From Spirochaetales bacterium (GTDB lineage: Bacteria > Spirochaetota > Leptospiria > Leptospirales > Leptonemataceae): a stretch of DNA of 64,000 bases. The stretch covers positions 1 through 64,000 of the forward strand of contig JACKOY010000015.1 of the NCBI GenBank assembly GCA_024233935.1, written 5' to 3'. The position numbers were made by a program, and so were the translations under genes. Position 1 is the first letter of the stretch. Every line of letters begins with the position of its first letter. Shown in pieces: positions 41,753-50,070 of the stretch. Below the pieces are notes generated by a model. The model did no database searches. It saw nothing but the letters and a program-made list of their open reading frames with translations, and was not told the DNA's origin.

Positions 41753-43066
41753 CTAAAGCACTTCCGCGGAGCCATAGCTCAAAAACGTATCCCGAAACGT
41801 TCGGTTGCGGGCGGTCAAATACGCATCGGAACGACGCGCTCTGGATATCGCAATCTCGTCCACGACACCAAAGAAATAAAGATTTGCAGCTCCAAAGTTC
41901 TGACGCCCGAAATAAATATCGTCGGTCTGAGTTCCCAGGATGCCGCTTGCCCCGGGACACGCCACGTTGGTTGCGAGCGCGCCATCTTTATAGAACCGAA
42001 CGCGCAGTGCGGCCTGATCGTAGGTCACAGCCGCGTAGATCCAGCTCGCGGCTGTCACGGACGCGCCGGTCTCGCTGGGATTCCGATAGGTGTTGGTGAG
42101 GTCGCGGTACTCGGTCCCCAGCCTGCCGGTTCCCGTGGCAAAGAACACGGCGTAATTGTCAAAATCATTGGACCCTTTTTCCAGCAGGTAGGCATGCGTT
42201 GTGCCGCCGCCATCCCAATTAAACAGGGCTTCCAGAGTGAAGTCGGTCGCCAATCGCAGGTCACCCGCATCGGAAACATTCACGTGGCCTGATCCGACAA
42301 AATTCAAACCGTATCCTGTCAGGGCCGTGGTCCGGGCGGCCGCACCCATGGCCGTCGCCGTTCCCGGGTGACTATTGCCACTGCTGTCCTGAAATTGGGG
42401 GGCCGCGTCTGCGGGCGACTCCTGAAAATGCCACACACCCTGATAGTTGTCCGACCAAAGCGAGCTCGCCGTTTCGTCAGCGGCGGCGTTCGGGTTTCCA
42501 TAATAAAGGTAAAAATAGCCCGTGTCGCTTCCCGCTGTGATGGTGGGCAGGCGCACCCACGCGGTTGAAGTTCCGGCCTCGTTCCAGCGTTCAATCTCGT
42601 AGGGCAAAAGCGTGCCGTCTTCAAGAGTAAACCGCACGTCGGCGCCGCTGTCAACGGTCAGGCTGTAATCGATGCGAGTGTTGTCCAAATGGACCAGCAT
42701 TGGAAAGTTGCTGAGGTCTTCGCTGCCGGAAGCGTTGAGCACGGTCAGGCGTAAGCGCCTGGTCCAGCCGAGATCTTTCAGCAGGTCGCCGCTTCCGCCT
42801 GCGGCATTTAGAAGAAAGGCCCCATAGAAATTATTTGCTTCGTACTGCGCACAGGTCTGAGCAGAAAGCACGACACACGAAATTAAGATCAACAGGAACA
42901 ACCGACGCGGATGTGCAGTAACGCGCAGGCTTCCGGTCGGTCGGTTCCCACGCCGACCGGAAGCGGAAAGCAGTCCGGCTCCCGTCCGGAAGCTTCCTGC
43001 AACCGGACGCGGAAAAACCGGTCCGCGGAGCCTATCTGAATGCCTGGATGTTTGTGAACGTCTCAC
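41753..43066 (-). CDS. DUF2341-LamG domain secreted/surface protein
   Basis: The 437-residue frame has a hydrophobic signal (RRLFLLILISCVVLSAQTC) about 50 residues in, with possible lipidation Cys residues. A DUF2341 domain follows (TRRLRLTVLNASGSEDLSNFPMLVHLD ... YFYLYYGNPNAA), then a LamG/concanavalin-like domain (NVSDAGDLRLATDFTLEALFNW ... DEIAISRARRSDAYL). Such pairs occur in extracellular, carbohydrate- or matrix-binding proteins. The true start is unclear: GTG at 43066 is the first in frame, but the first 50 residues are basic and contain a DNA inverted repeat, so a non-ATG start nearer the signal is likely. It ends next to the aconitase remnant. Confidence 0.7.
   Translation of the reverse strand: MRRSQTSRHSDRLRGPVFPRPVAGSFRTGAGLLSASGRRGNRPTGSLRVTAHPRRLFLLILISCVVLSAQTCAQYEANNFYGAFLLNAAGGSGDLLKDLGWTRRLRLTVLNASGSEDLSNFPMLVHLDNTRIDYSLTVDSGADVRFTLEDGTLLPYEIERWNEAGTSTAWVRLPTITAGSDTGYFYLYYGNPNAAADETASSLWSDNYQGVWHFQESPADAAPQFQDSSGNSHPGTATAMGAAARTTALTGYGLNFVGSGHVNVSDAGDLRLATDFTLEALFNWDGGGTTHAYLLEKGSNDFDNYAVFFATGTGRLGTEYRDLTNTYRNPSETGASVTAASWIYAAVTYDQAALRVRFYKDGALATNVACPGASGILGTQTDDIYFGRQNFGAANLYFFGVVDEIAISRARRSDAYLTARNRTFRDTFLSYGSAEVL
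42929..42964. repeat. 12-bp inverted repeat before the DUF2341 signal peptide
   Basis: GCTTCCGGTCGG and its exact reverse complement CCGACCGGAAGC are separated by 12 nt. It lies just upstream of the signal-peptide codons of the DUF2341-LamG gene, so in the mRNA it would form a strong hairpin in the leader or the extreme 5' coding part. A role in regulating that gene is possible. Confidence 0.5.
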
Positions 43067-43195
43067 CCGAACCAGGGGGCCTGAAACGGCGTCATTTCAA
43101 AGCCGTCCCCGCCACACCGCTATGCCCAAACATACGACGGGGACGGCGCACTCCGGAGTTCGGAGAAATAAAGCTTTGCCCCCTCCCGTTTTTCG

Positions 43196-43224
43196 ATTAG
43201 AGCGTCATGTACGCTGCCTGTCAA
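43196..43224 (-). promoter_or_regulatory. Strong sigma-70 promoter reading towards the DUF2341-LamG gene
   Basis: Read on the minus strand: TTGACA, exactly 17 bp, TCTAAT. The predicted transcript starts near 43189 and would carry a leader of more than 120 nt before the first possible start of the DUF2341 gene. Confidence 0.55.
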
Positions 43225-43246
43225 GGTGAACAGCGTTTGATATACA
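43218..43246 (+). promoter_or_regulatory. Candidate promoter of the acyltransferase gene, overlapping the divergent promoter
   Basis: CTGTCA, a 17-bp spacer and TATACA end 6 bp before the ATG at 43253, so transcription would begin at or very near the start codon (leaderless mRNA). The -35 box shares five bases with the -35 box of the minus-strand promoter. Confidence 0.35.
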
Positions 43247-43252
43247 ACAACT

Positions 43253-44050
43253 ATGGGCCCCTTTCGCTATATCACAAGAAACATCGGTGGCGGTGAAGAG
43301 TATCGCAAGCTGGTCGTGAAGAGTTATGCGACGGTGCCCGCGCTGGTAATGACGAAAGCGTTCAAGTACGCCCGTCAGGGCACCGTAGAGCGAGCGCGCG
43401 GACACTACGAAGAATCGCTACGCTACTTCCTTGAGGGTTCCGCCGTCTGGGGTGACCGCGTGCGGGGGCTCGCAAATGCCAGCGTAGTTCGCGTCAACGA
43501 CTTCGAACCCGAGCCCATGGGCTCGCTGGTCTTCATCAATCATGTTTGCGAGCTGGACTTTCCGTTCGATAGCCTCGTTCTCAAGTTGCCCTATCTCGCA
43601 AATCAAGAAATCAAGAACAGTGTGTTTGCGTATTGGTGGATGCGGGCCATGGGTTCCGAGGTCTTTGACCGTCGCGATTCCCGCACCATCGCCACTTCAG
43701 TTCGCAACCTCGTCGCACGCCTGAACGATACGTCATTCATTGTGTATCCGGAAGGCGGCCTTTCGTACTCCGAAGAGTTGAAGCCTCTGAAGAAGGGCAT
43801 GGTGCGGATTGCCCACGAGAATCGAATTCCCATTCACGTCATCATTAAGAGTGGCCTTACCGCACTTCTGGAAGGTCATCCGGCGCCGGTGATTGCTTAC
43901 TCGTCAGCAGGCGTTGTAGATCCCGGAGACTTCGCTGACTGGAAGGCCTTACGCGAGGAGCTTACAGCCCGCTTCCGCGAAGGAAAAGCAAAGCTCGACA
44001 GTACCCTGCAGACCGAGTTGCAGAGCGACCCCCTTCACCAGGCGCAATGA
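43253..44050 (+). CDS. PlsC-type 1-acyl-glycerol-phosphate acyltransferase-like protein
   Basis: The 265-residue protein has the acyltransferase block I NHVCELDFP (His-x4-Asp) and block III IVYPEGGLSYS, followed by PLKKGMVRIAHENRIPIHVIIK, as in PlsC-like lysophospholipid acyltransferases. Block I contains an unusual Cys-Glu. The N-terminal 85 residues are hydrophilic and lack the usual membrane helices, so it may be peripherally bound. The acyl acceptor is unknown. No Shine-Dalgarno precedes the ATG at 43253. Confidence 0.83.
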   Translation: MGPFRYITRNIGGGEEYRKLVVKSYATVPALVMTKAFKYARQGTVERARGHYEESLRYFLEGSAVWGDRVRGLANASVVRVNDFEPEPMGSLVFINHVCELDFPFDSLVLKLPYLANQEIKNSVFAYWWMRAMGSEVFDRRDSRTIATSVRNLVARLNDTSFIVYPEGGLSYSEELKPLKKGMVRIAHENRIPIHVIIKSGLTALLEGHPAPVIAYSSAGVVDPGDFADWKALREELTARFREGKAKLDSTLQTELQSDPLHQAQ

Positions 44051-44111
44051 AAGTCGATTCAGGCTTGCCGGACGGTCGGCAATCTTCGAAACGGCAGGGA
44101 CGGCGCGGCCT

Positions 44112-44876
44112 TTGAGCGTGGAAACTACAGACCTACCGCCTGAAGAACGGTGGGGACCTTTTGCAACAATCGGGCTGGCCGTTTTGATCATGCTGGCTTT
44201 TGTCGGCGTGCAGCAGCTCGTCGCGATCGCATATTCCGGCTTTCTGGCAACGCCTGAAGCCGAATCTATGACGATCGAGCAGTTGCTTTCGGCGCCTTAC
44301 CTTCTGGCTACGGCAACGTATGCCTCGGGGGTTGTCTGCACCCTGCTGGTTTTTGGTTTGGTTTCCATAAAATCATCCGGCAAAGTCCGAAGTTACCTGG
44401 CCCTGCGCCTATTCCGTGGTCGAGACCTGGCGGTCTGGCTGGCAGTCTACGTCGCGCTATCGGCCGTCATGGAATTTCTTGCGCGCTGGCTGGATCGTCC
44501 GGCGGTTCCGGAATTCATGGAGCTCTTGTTCCGAACCGAATCCGGCCTTTGGTCGCTTTTTGTGGCGGTGATTGTGATCGCACCCTGGACCGAAGAGCTG
44601 ATCTTTCGGGGTTTCTGGTTCCAGGGACATTCCGGTGGGCGGTGGGGTTCCATCATCGCGATTGTCTTACCGGGAGCCGCCTGGGCTTTGATCCATGCCG
44701 CCCAGTACGATTGGTTCGACCTCCTGCAGGTGTTCTTTGTGGCGCTGGTTCTCGGCGGGGCCCGACTGCAAAGTCGCAGCCTTTTTCTGCCTGTGCTTTT
44801 GCATGCGCTGAACAACGCCATCGCCAGCGTGCTGACCTGGCTTTATGTTCATGGCGCCTTGCCCTCCTGGATGTGA
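44112..44876 (+). CDS. CPBP-family intramembrane metalloprotease
   Basis: The 254-residue polytopic protein has the CPBP (Abi/Rce1-like) motifs in its C-terminal half: PWTEELIFRGFWFQG (EExxxR), WALIHAAQYDW, and LLHALNNAIASVL (HxxxN). About seven hydrophobic segments are seen. CPBP proteins are prenyl-protease-like or bacteriocin self-immunity proteins; the substrate is unknown. The start is TTG at 44112 or GTG at 44118. It lies downstream of the acyltransferase gene. Confidence 0.87.
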   Translation: MSVETTDLPPEERWGPFATIGLAVLIMLAFVGVQQLVAIAYSGFLATPEAESMTIEQLLSAPYLLATATYASGVVCTLLVFGLVSIKSSGKVRSYLALRLFRGRDLAVWLAVYVALSAVMEFLARWLDRPAVPEFMELLFRTESGLWSLFVAVIVIAPWTEELIFRGFWFQGHSGGRWGSIIAIVLPGAAWALIHAAQYDWFDLLQVFFVALVLGGARLQSRSLFLPVLLHALNNAIASVLTWLYVHGALPSWM

Positions 44877-44920
44877 AATTCCAGTTGCAGTTGGCCGGCC
44901 ACCGACCGATGCCTTAAGTG

Positions 44921-45817
44921 ATGGCCCGCATCATCAGTGTGATCAACTTCAAGGGAGGGGTCGGCAAGACCACAACGGCCGTAAACCTGGCAGCCTGCCT
45001 GACCCGCGACGCTGGTCTGCGCGTATTGCTGGTCGATATGGACCCCCAGGCAAGCGCCACCCTGCATCTGTGGAGCATTGATGCACACTCGGCCGAAATG
45101 GAAGGCGCCTCCCGAACAATCGCGCGGCTCCTATTTCGGGCCGGGAAAGATCTGCCGTACGATATTGACCGATTCTTAATTCCGGTTCGAAAGGAATACC
45201 GGGGTCGGAAGCTGGACGGCATGCACCTGTTGGCCGGCGACAATCGCCTGATCAAACTGGACCGTGGGCTTGGAAACCGTCCCACTCTGCTGGATAGCGT
45301 GCTCAATCCGCTCCGCGAGCGCTTCGATGTGATTATTATCGACAGTCCGCCGGTAATGTACAGCGTCATTCAGAACAACATCCTCGCCAGCGATCTGTAT
45401 CTCATTCCGTCCGTGGCCGATCACGTTTCCACTTCGGGAATTCAACATCTTATGAAAATACTTGGCTCGTACTTTGAAAAGTATCGCGCCATCATTCGTG
45501 ATAGGCAGGCCCGCCTGGCAGGCGTTCTTTTCACACGCGTGGGTGGCTTGAATGTGCAGCTTCACAGGAAGCTCATGCAGCAGGTGCGGGACGATTTCTT
45601 AAAGGGCGCCTACGCAGCCTATGGCGTTCCGGCCGGCAGCGACCCGGTTTTCGAAACGACAATTCGGGAACGCATTGATGTGGCCCGGGCAGCCGCAGAA
45701 CGAGTGCCCCTGGTTTTGTTCGATGGGAACAGTGACGTCAGCGTCGACTACCTCCGCCTCTCACGGGAGCTTGCCCGACGTTTTGCTCTGGCCCCGGCCG
45801 CACCGACCGGCGTCTGA
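44921..45817 (+). CDS. ParA/MinD-type P-loop ATPase
   Basis: The 298-residue protein has the deviant Walker A NFKGGVGKTTTAVNLAACL at the N-terminus, DMDPQASATL (switch I/A' region) and FDVIIIDSPPVMYSVIQNN, all typical of Soj/ParA proteins that partition chromosomes, plasmids or cellular machines. No ParB gene or parS-like (TGTTTCACGTGAAACA) site is adjacent, so this is an orphan ParA, perhaps positioning a protein cluster rather than DNA. ATG at 44921; the GTG just before it is an alternative start. Confidence 0.88.
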   Translation: MARIISVINFKGGVGKTTTAVNLAACLTRDAGLRVLLVDMDPQASATLHLWSIDAHSAEMEGASRTIARLLFRAGKDLPYDIDRFLIPVRKEYRGRKLDGMHLLAGDNRLIKLDRGLGNRPTLLDSVLNPLRERFDVIIIDSPPVMYSVIQNNILASDLYLIPSVADHVSTSGIQHLMKILGSYFEKYRAIIRDRQARLAGVLFTRVGGLNVQLHRKLMQQVRDDFLKGAYAAYGVPAGSDPVFETTIRERIDVARAAAERVPLVLFDGNSDVSVDYLRLSRELARRFALAPAAPTGV

Positions 45818-45973
45818 ATCTGACCCGGACAAAAAAAGCAGCTGCTCGGCTTCAGGTTCATATCCGTGAGGGAAGATCCCCCGGACCTCGACCCCGGTCA
45901 AGAACCGTAGTCGGGATGCCATGGCGCCGAAGGAAGGATTGCCCGATCCAGAAGCGCGGGCGTTGCTGCTCAG

Positions 45974-46801
45974 GTGGCAAAAGACTACGAGCTACTCGAC
46001 GCGGGCAACGGCCAACGCCTGGAACGCCTGGACGAACTGGCGCTGATTCGGCCTGCGCCTCAGGTGTCCGCCCCCGCCACGCGCCCTGAGCTGTGGGAAA
46101 GCTGGCAGGTGCGCTACGAACCTTCCGACCGGCGCTGGCACTGGCGATCGCCCGAAAAGAGGCAGGAACTCCGGGAGCTTCGCGTACAGCACGCGGGGCT
46201 CGATTTTCTGGCAGGCCTCAGCCCGGAAGGCCAGATCGGGTTTTTTCCGGAACAGGAGCCCATCTGGCAGGAACTCCGGAGGCAAAAACTGGCCTCGACG
46301 GGGGGGGCCCGCCTCTTGAATTTGTTCGGTCACACCGGGCTTGCCAGCCTGGCGGCTCTTCAGGCCGGCTTTGAGGTGACTCAGGTTGACTCCAGTCGGG
46401 GAGCCATGCGCCGGGCGCGGGCCAACGTGGCTTTGTCAGGCCAGACCGACGGTGTTCGGTGGATTGAAGAAGATGTGCGTCGCTTTCTCAATCGAGAGTT
46501 GCGGCGAAAAAGCGTCTATGATTCGGTCGTGCTGGACCCGCCGTCCTTTGGACGGGGGACAAAAGGCGAAGTCTGGAAACTCGAACGCGATCTGCCGGTG
46601 CTATTGGAAGTGCTGGGAAAGTTGCTCCGACCGGGCGGGCAACTACTGCTGAGCTGGCATACAACCGGAATGGGACCGGATCGCATGGGTGCCATGCTGA
46701 CCGGTGTTTTTCCTGCCCTCGAATTTCGGTACGTGCCGCTATGCGTGCGGGCGCGGTCCGGCGCAGAGTTAGCGGCCGGTCACTTGCTGATCGGCGTATA
46801 G
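45974..46801 (+). CDS. SAM-dependent methyltransferase (RlmI/RlmK-like)
   Basis: The 275-residue protein has an N-terminal beta region (ELLDAGNGQRLERLDELALIRPAPQ) and a class I methyltransferase core with GARLLNLFGHTGLASLAALQAGFEVTQVDSSRGAMRRARANVALSG and the VVLDPPSFGRGTKGEVW motif of the 5-methylcytosine/2-methylguanine 23S rRNA enzymes of the RlmI/K group. The PUA domain of RlmI is absent, so rRNA specificity is an inference. The start is GTG at 45974. It ends one base before the convergent topA stop. Confidence 0.83.
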   Translation: MAKDYELLDAGNGQRLERLDELALIRPAPQVSAPATRPELWESWQVRYEPSDRRWHWRSPEKRQELRELRVQHAGLDFLAGLSPEGQIGFFPEQEPIWQELRRQKLASTGGARLLNLFGHTGLASLAALQAGFEVTQVDSSRGAMRRARANVALSGQTDGVRWIEEDVRRFLNRELRRKSVYDSVVLDPPSFGRGTKGEVWKLERDLPVLLEVLGKLLRPGGQLLLSWHTTGMGPDRMGAMLTGVFPALEFRYVPLCVRARSGAELAAGHLLIGV

Positions 46802-46802
46802 A

Positions 46803-48983
46803 TCAGGCGGTCTGGGTTCCGGCGCTTTCGTAACCGCACGCCATGCAGGCTGTGAAGCGACCCTTTTCCCGGGACGACTTTTCAAAGAGCAACTTACCGC
46901 ATTGCGGGCACTTCTCGCCCTCGATTGGCTTATCCCAGGTTGAGAACTCACACTCAGGATAACGACTGCAACCAAAGAAGGCACGACCTCGCCGCGTCGC
47001 CCGCTGGATAACGTTGCCCTCTTCACAGGTGGGGCAGGCTCCGAGCGGAATCGGCTGTGCGTTCCGACACTCGGGAAAGCGCGGGCAGGCCAGGAAATAA
47101 CCGTTACGACCGATCTTTTTGACCATGTTTGTCCCGCACTTCTCGCAGACCAGGTCGGTCGGCTCGTCCAGAGCGTTTTTCATTTCCTGAATGTTCTCCG
47201 CCGCGGCGACCATCGTGCCCTTGAAGGGACCATAGAACGTGTCCAGCATCTCAACCCAGTTCAGATCGGACCGGGCGATTCGATCGAGTTCATTCTCCAT
47301 GTTGGCCGTAAAATCGGTATCCACCAGGCTGGGGAAGTGCTCCCGCATAATCTGATTTACCATCAGGCCTAATTCGGTGGGCTTTAGAGCGCGTTGTAGT
47401 CGGACCACGTAGAAGCGCTTCAGGAGCGTTCCGATGGTTGGCGCATAAGTAGACGGCCGCCCCACCCCGCATTCCTCAAGCGTCTTGACCATCGAAGCAT
47501 CCGTGAATCGGGGCGGCGGCTGCGTGAAATGCTGTTCCGGATCCAGTTTTCGAAGCTTGAGTTCTTCCCCTTCAGTTAGTTCAGGCAGACTCGTGTCTTT
47601 CTTCTTTTTGTCTTCGGGATTGAATACCTTTGCGAAGCCCGGAAACTTCACGATCCTACCCGTGGCCCGGAACATCTTGTTACCGGCCTCGATATCGACC
47701 GAGGTATGGTCCGCGATTTCGTCGGCCATCTGGGACGAGACGAACTTCTGCCAGATCATTTGATAGAGCCTTTGTTGATCGCGGGAAAGATACTGACTGA
47801 TCGATTCCGGTGTTCGCGACGGATCGGTGGGCCGGACGGCTTCATGGGCATCCTGGGCTGAGCGAGATTGCTTGAATGTACGCGGCTCCCGCGAAAGAAA
47901 CTCTTCCCCGATTTGTGTTTGAATGTAGTTTCGAACTTGCTCAAGGGCTGCGGGAGACGTACGTGTGCTGTCCGTGCGCATATAAGTAATAAGGCCCGTG
48001 ATCCCATCCTCGCCGATCTCGATGCCTTCATAAAGCTGCTGGGCCACCATCATGGTTTTCTGCGATGTAAAGCCCATCTTATTTGCGGCATCTTGCTGCA
48101 GCTTGGATGTCGTGTAAGGCGCGGTCGGCTGGCGCTTGCGCTCGCGTCGGGTGATGGATTTAACTACAAATTTTTCGTTCTCCAGCTCATTGACGATACG
48201 GGTCATCTCGTCGCCGGTTCGAATCGTGACCTTCTTACCGTCGATAGAATGCAGCTGCGACTTAATCTGGTGTTTGCCTGAAGCGAGCTTCGCTTCAAGG
48301 GTCCAGTACTCTTCGGGTTGGAACTTGTTGATCTCGTCTTCCCGTTCACAGATCAGGCGCAGCGCGACAGACTGCACGCGACCGGCGCTGAGACCACGTT
48401 TGACTTTCTTCCAGAGCAACGGAGAGATGTTATAACCCACGAGACGGTCGAGGATACGACGTGCCTGCTGGGCGTTCACCAGGTCCTGATTGATTTCCCG
48501 CGGATGCTTGATCGCCTCTTCAAGCGCTGATTTTGTGATTTCATTGAACTCAATGCGCTTAACGTCCGGGTTCAACTTGCCGAGCGCGTTGGCCAGATGC
48601 CAGGAAATCGCTTCGCCCTCACGATCCGGGTCGGCGGCCAGCAAAACCCGCTCCGAATTGCTCGCCAACTTCTTCAGGCGATTCAAGATTTTTGCACGAC
48701 CACGGACGGTGATGTACTCCGGCGTGAAGTTGTTCTCGGTATCCACGGCCATTCGTGATTTGGGCAGGTCAATAATATGACCCATCGAGGCTTCAATGAC
48801 GTAGTTCTTGCCCAGGTATTTGTTGATCGTCTTGGCCTTGGCCGGCGATTCAACGATGACGAGGGTCTTGTTTTTCGCGCTGCGGCGAGTGGCCTTTTTC
48901 TTCTTTTTTGGGCCCGCAGGCGGTCCCGCCTTTTTTTTGGGCTTCGCCGGTGTATTCTCGGTCTCAGTTGCTTCGTTTGCCAT
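46803..48983 (-). CDS. topA: DNA topoisomerase I
   Basis: The 726-residue protein has an N-terminal Lys-rich tail (PAKPKKKAGPPAGPKKKKKA), the Toprim domain TLVIVESPAKAKTINKYLG with DPDREGEAISWHLA, the active-site Tyr in GLITYMRTDSTR, and three C-terminal zinc-ribbon modules (CEKCGTNMVKK, CPTCEEGNVIQR, CPQCGKLLFEK). It relaxes negative supercoils. The ATG at 48983 has a GAGGA site; in-frame ATGs further upstream at 49013 and 49106 would add residues without homology. It follows dprA on the same strand, the usual dprA-topA order. Confidence 0.96.
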   Translation of the reverse strand: MANEATETENTPAKPKKKAGPPAGPKKKKKATRRSAKNKTLVIVESPAKAKTINKYLGKNYVIEASMGHIIDLPKSRMAVDTENNFTPEYITVRGRAKILNRLKKLASNSERVLLAADPDREGEAISWHLANALGKLNPDVKRIEFNEITKSALEEAIKHPREINQDLVNAQQARRILDRLVGYNISPLLWKKVKRGLSAGRVQSVALRLICEREDEINKFQPEEYWTLEAKLASGKHQIKSQLHSIDGKKVTIRTGDEMTRIVNELENEKFVVKSITRRERKRQPTAPYTTSKLQQDAANKMGFTSQKTMMVAQQLYEGIEIGEDGITGLITYMRTDSTRTSPAALEQVRNYIQTQIGEEFLSREPRTFKQSRSAQDAHEAVRPTDPSRTPESISQYLSRDQQRLYQMIWQKFVSSQMADEIADHTSVDIEAGNKMFRATGRIVKFPGFAKVFNPEDKKKKDTSLPELTEGEELKLRKLDPEQHFTQPPPRFTDASMVKTLEECGVGRPSTYAPTIGTLLKRFYVVRLQRALKPTELGLMVNQIMREHFPSLVDTDFTANMENELDRIARSDLNWVEMLDTFYGPFKGTMVAAAENIQEMKNALDEPTDLVCEKCGTNMVKKIGRNGYFLACPRFPECRNAQPIPLGACPTCEEGNVIQRATRRGRAFFGCSRYPECEFSTWDKPIEGEKCPQCGKLLFEKSSREKGRFTACMACGYESAGTQTA

Positions 48984-49158
48984 GGTCCTCGATACCTGTT
49001 GCCCCGGAGACATCACTCCCCCGGAGCGCTCTCTGAAGGAATCAGGGTCTGACGCCGGATCCCGGAAGGCCTGTATCCGGAGTCTGGCGGGAGGTCTTTC
49101 TGTCATTCGATTTTTTGTGTTTCTTCCATATAATGCTTTTTGCCGGGAACGACCACTG

Positions 49159-50067
49159 CTAGCCTCGCCAGTAGTGATGCCCGCCCAGCCAGCGCAGGCC
49201 GGGCTCGGGAAGGCATTCCGGCCGCCGGACTGTTCGGTCTTCTTTCATCTCGTAGGCGAGCGCACCATCTTCCAGCAGGGTTCGGTTGCCCTCGTTTGCG
49301 CCTGGCAAAGAGCGAAGAATGGGATGATCGAAGGCCACCACGTCACGGCCCTCTTCCAGGGCGAAGCGGGCGGTGATCAGCGCGCCGCTCTTTTCCGGGG
49401 CCTGCACGACAAAAGTCGTACCGGAACAGCCCGCGATAATGCGGTTGCGGCGCGGAAAGTGCCAGCGTCTCCCAACCGCATCTGGAAGGAATTCGGAAAC
49501 CAGGCTCAGACCGACGCGCCGCTGGCGCGCGCCCTGCAACAGATCCAGGTTGGCCAGAGGGCCGGGTTTGAGAACCCCGGAGCCGAGCACTGCGATTGCC
49601 GGCAGGGCCAGTTCGATAGCGACGCGGTGAGCGATGCGGTCGACACCGCGGGCAAAGCCGGAAACAATACAAAGGTCTGACCGAAGTTCCCGCTGTTCCG
49701 TCAGGAACGATCGCACGGCGTACTCGGCCAGGGCATGCGAACGACGTGTCCCCACAATCGAAATGCACGTTTGCTCCGGCCGAGGGAGCGGCCCCCGATG
49801 AAACAGAATCGGAGGCGGATCAAAAATGTGACGCAGCAGGGGCGGGTAGCCGGCATCCCAAAAAGTCGTAAACTCGCACGGCAGCTCTTCACCATACGAC
49901 AACGCCTTAGCAAACGCAAGCTCACGCTCCGCCTGTGAGAAGTACTGAGCGAGCAAACGCTCGAGATCGGACGGATGCGCTATCCGCGACCAGCCTCCGT
50001 TGCGATACAACGCCCTGCGATACGGAAGCGCCGCCAGGCGCAACGCCTGTGCCAGTGACAAAGACAT
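49159..50067 (-). CDS. dprA: DNA processing protein DprA
   Basis: The 302-residue protein has the DprA Rossmann-fold core: FWDAGYPPLLRHIFDPPPILFHRG, SIVGTRRSHALAEYAV, IVSGFARGVDRIAHRVAIE, FPRRNRIIAGCSGTTFVVQAPEKSGALITARFALEEGRDV, and GANEGNRTLLEDGA. DprA loads RecA on incoming single-stranded DNA during natural transformation. The C-terminal winged-helix domain of longer DprA proteins is missing, as in many short forms. It starts 4 bp after the TPR lipoprotein stop and lies upstream of topA, so the three form an operon. Confidence 0.94.
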   Translation of the reverse strand: MSLSLAQALRLAALPYRRALYRNGGWSRIAHPSDLERLLAQYFSQAERELAFAKALSYGEELPCEFTTFWDAGYPPLLRHIFDPPPILFHRGPLPRPEQTCISIVGTRRSHALAEYAVRSFLTEQRELRSDLCIVSGFARGVDRIAHRVAIELALPAIAVLGSGVLKPGPLANLDLLQGARQRRVGLSLVSEFLPDAVGRRWHFPRRNRIIAGCSGTTFVVQAPEKSGALITARFALEEGRDVVAFDHPILRSLPGANEGNRTLLEDGALAYEMKEDRTVRRPECLPEPGLRWLGGHHYWRG

Positions 50068-50070
50068 GCC

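Noticed and set aside
41649..41960. Upstream part of the minus-strand frame that ends in the aconitase remnant
   Set aside because: It overlaps the DUF2341 gene end in another frame and has no similarity to aconitase or anything else, so only 41475-41648 was kept.
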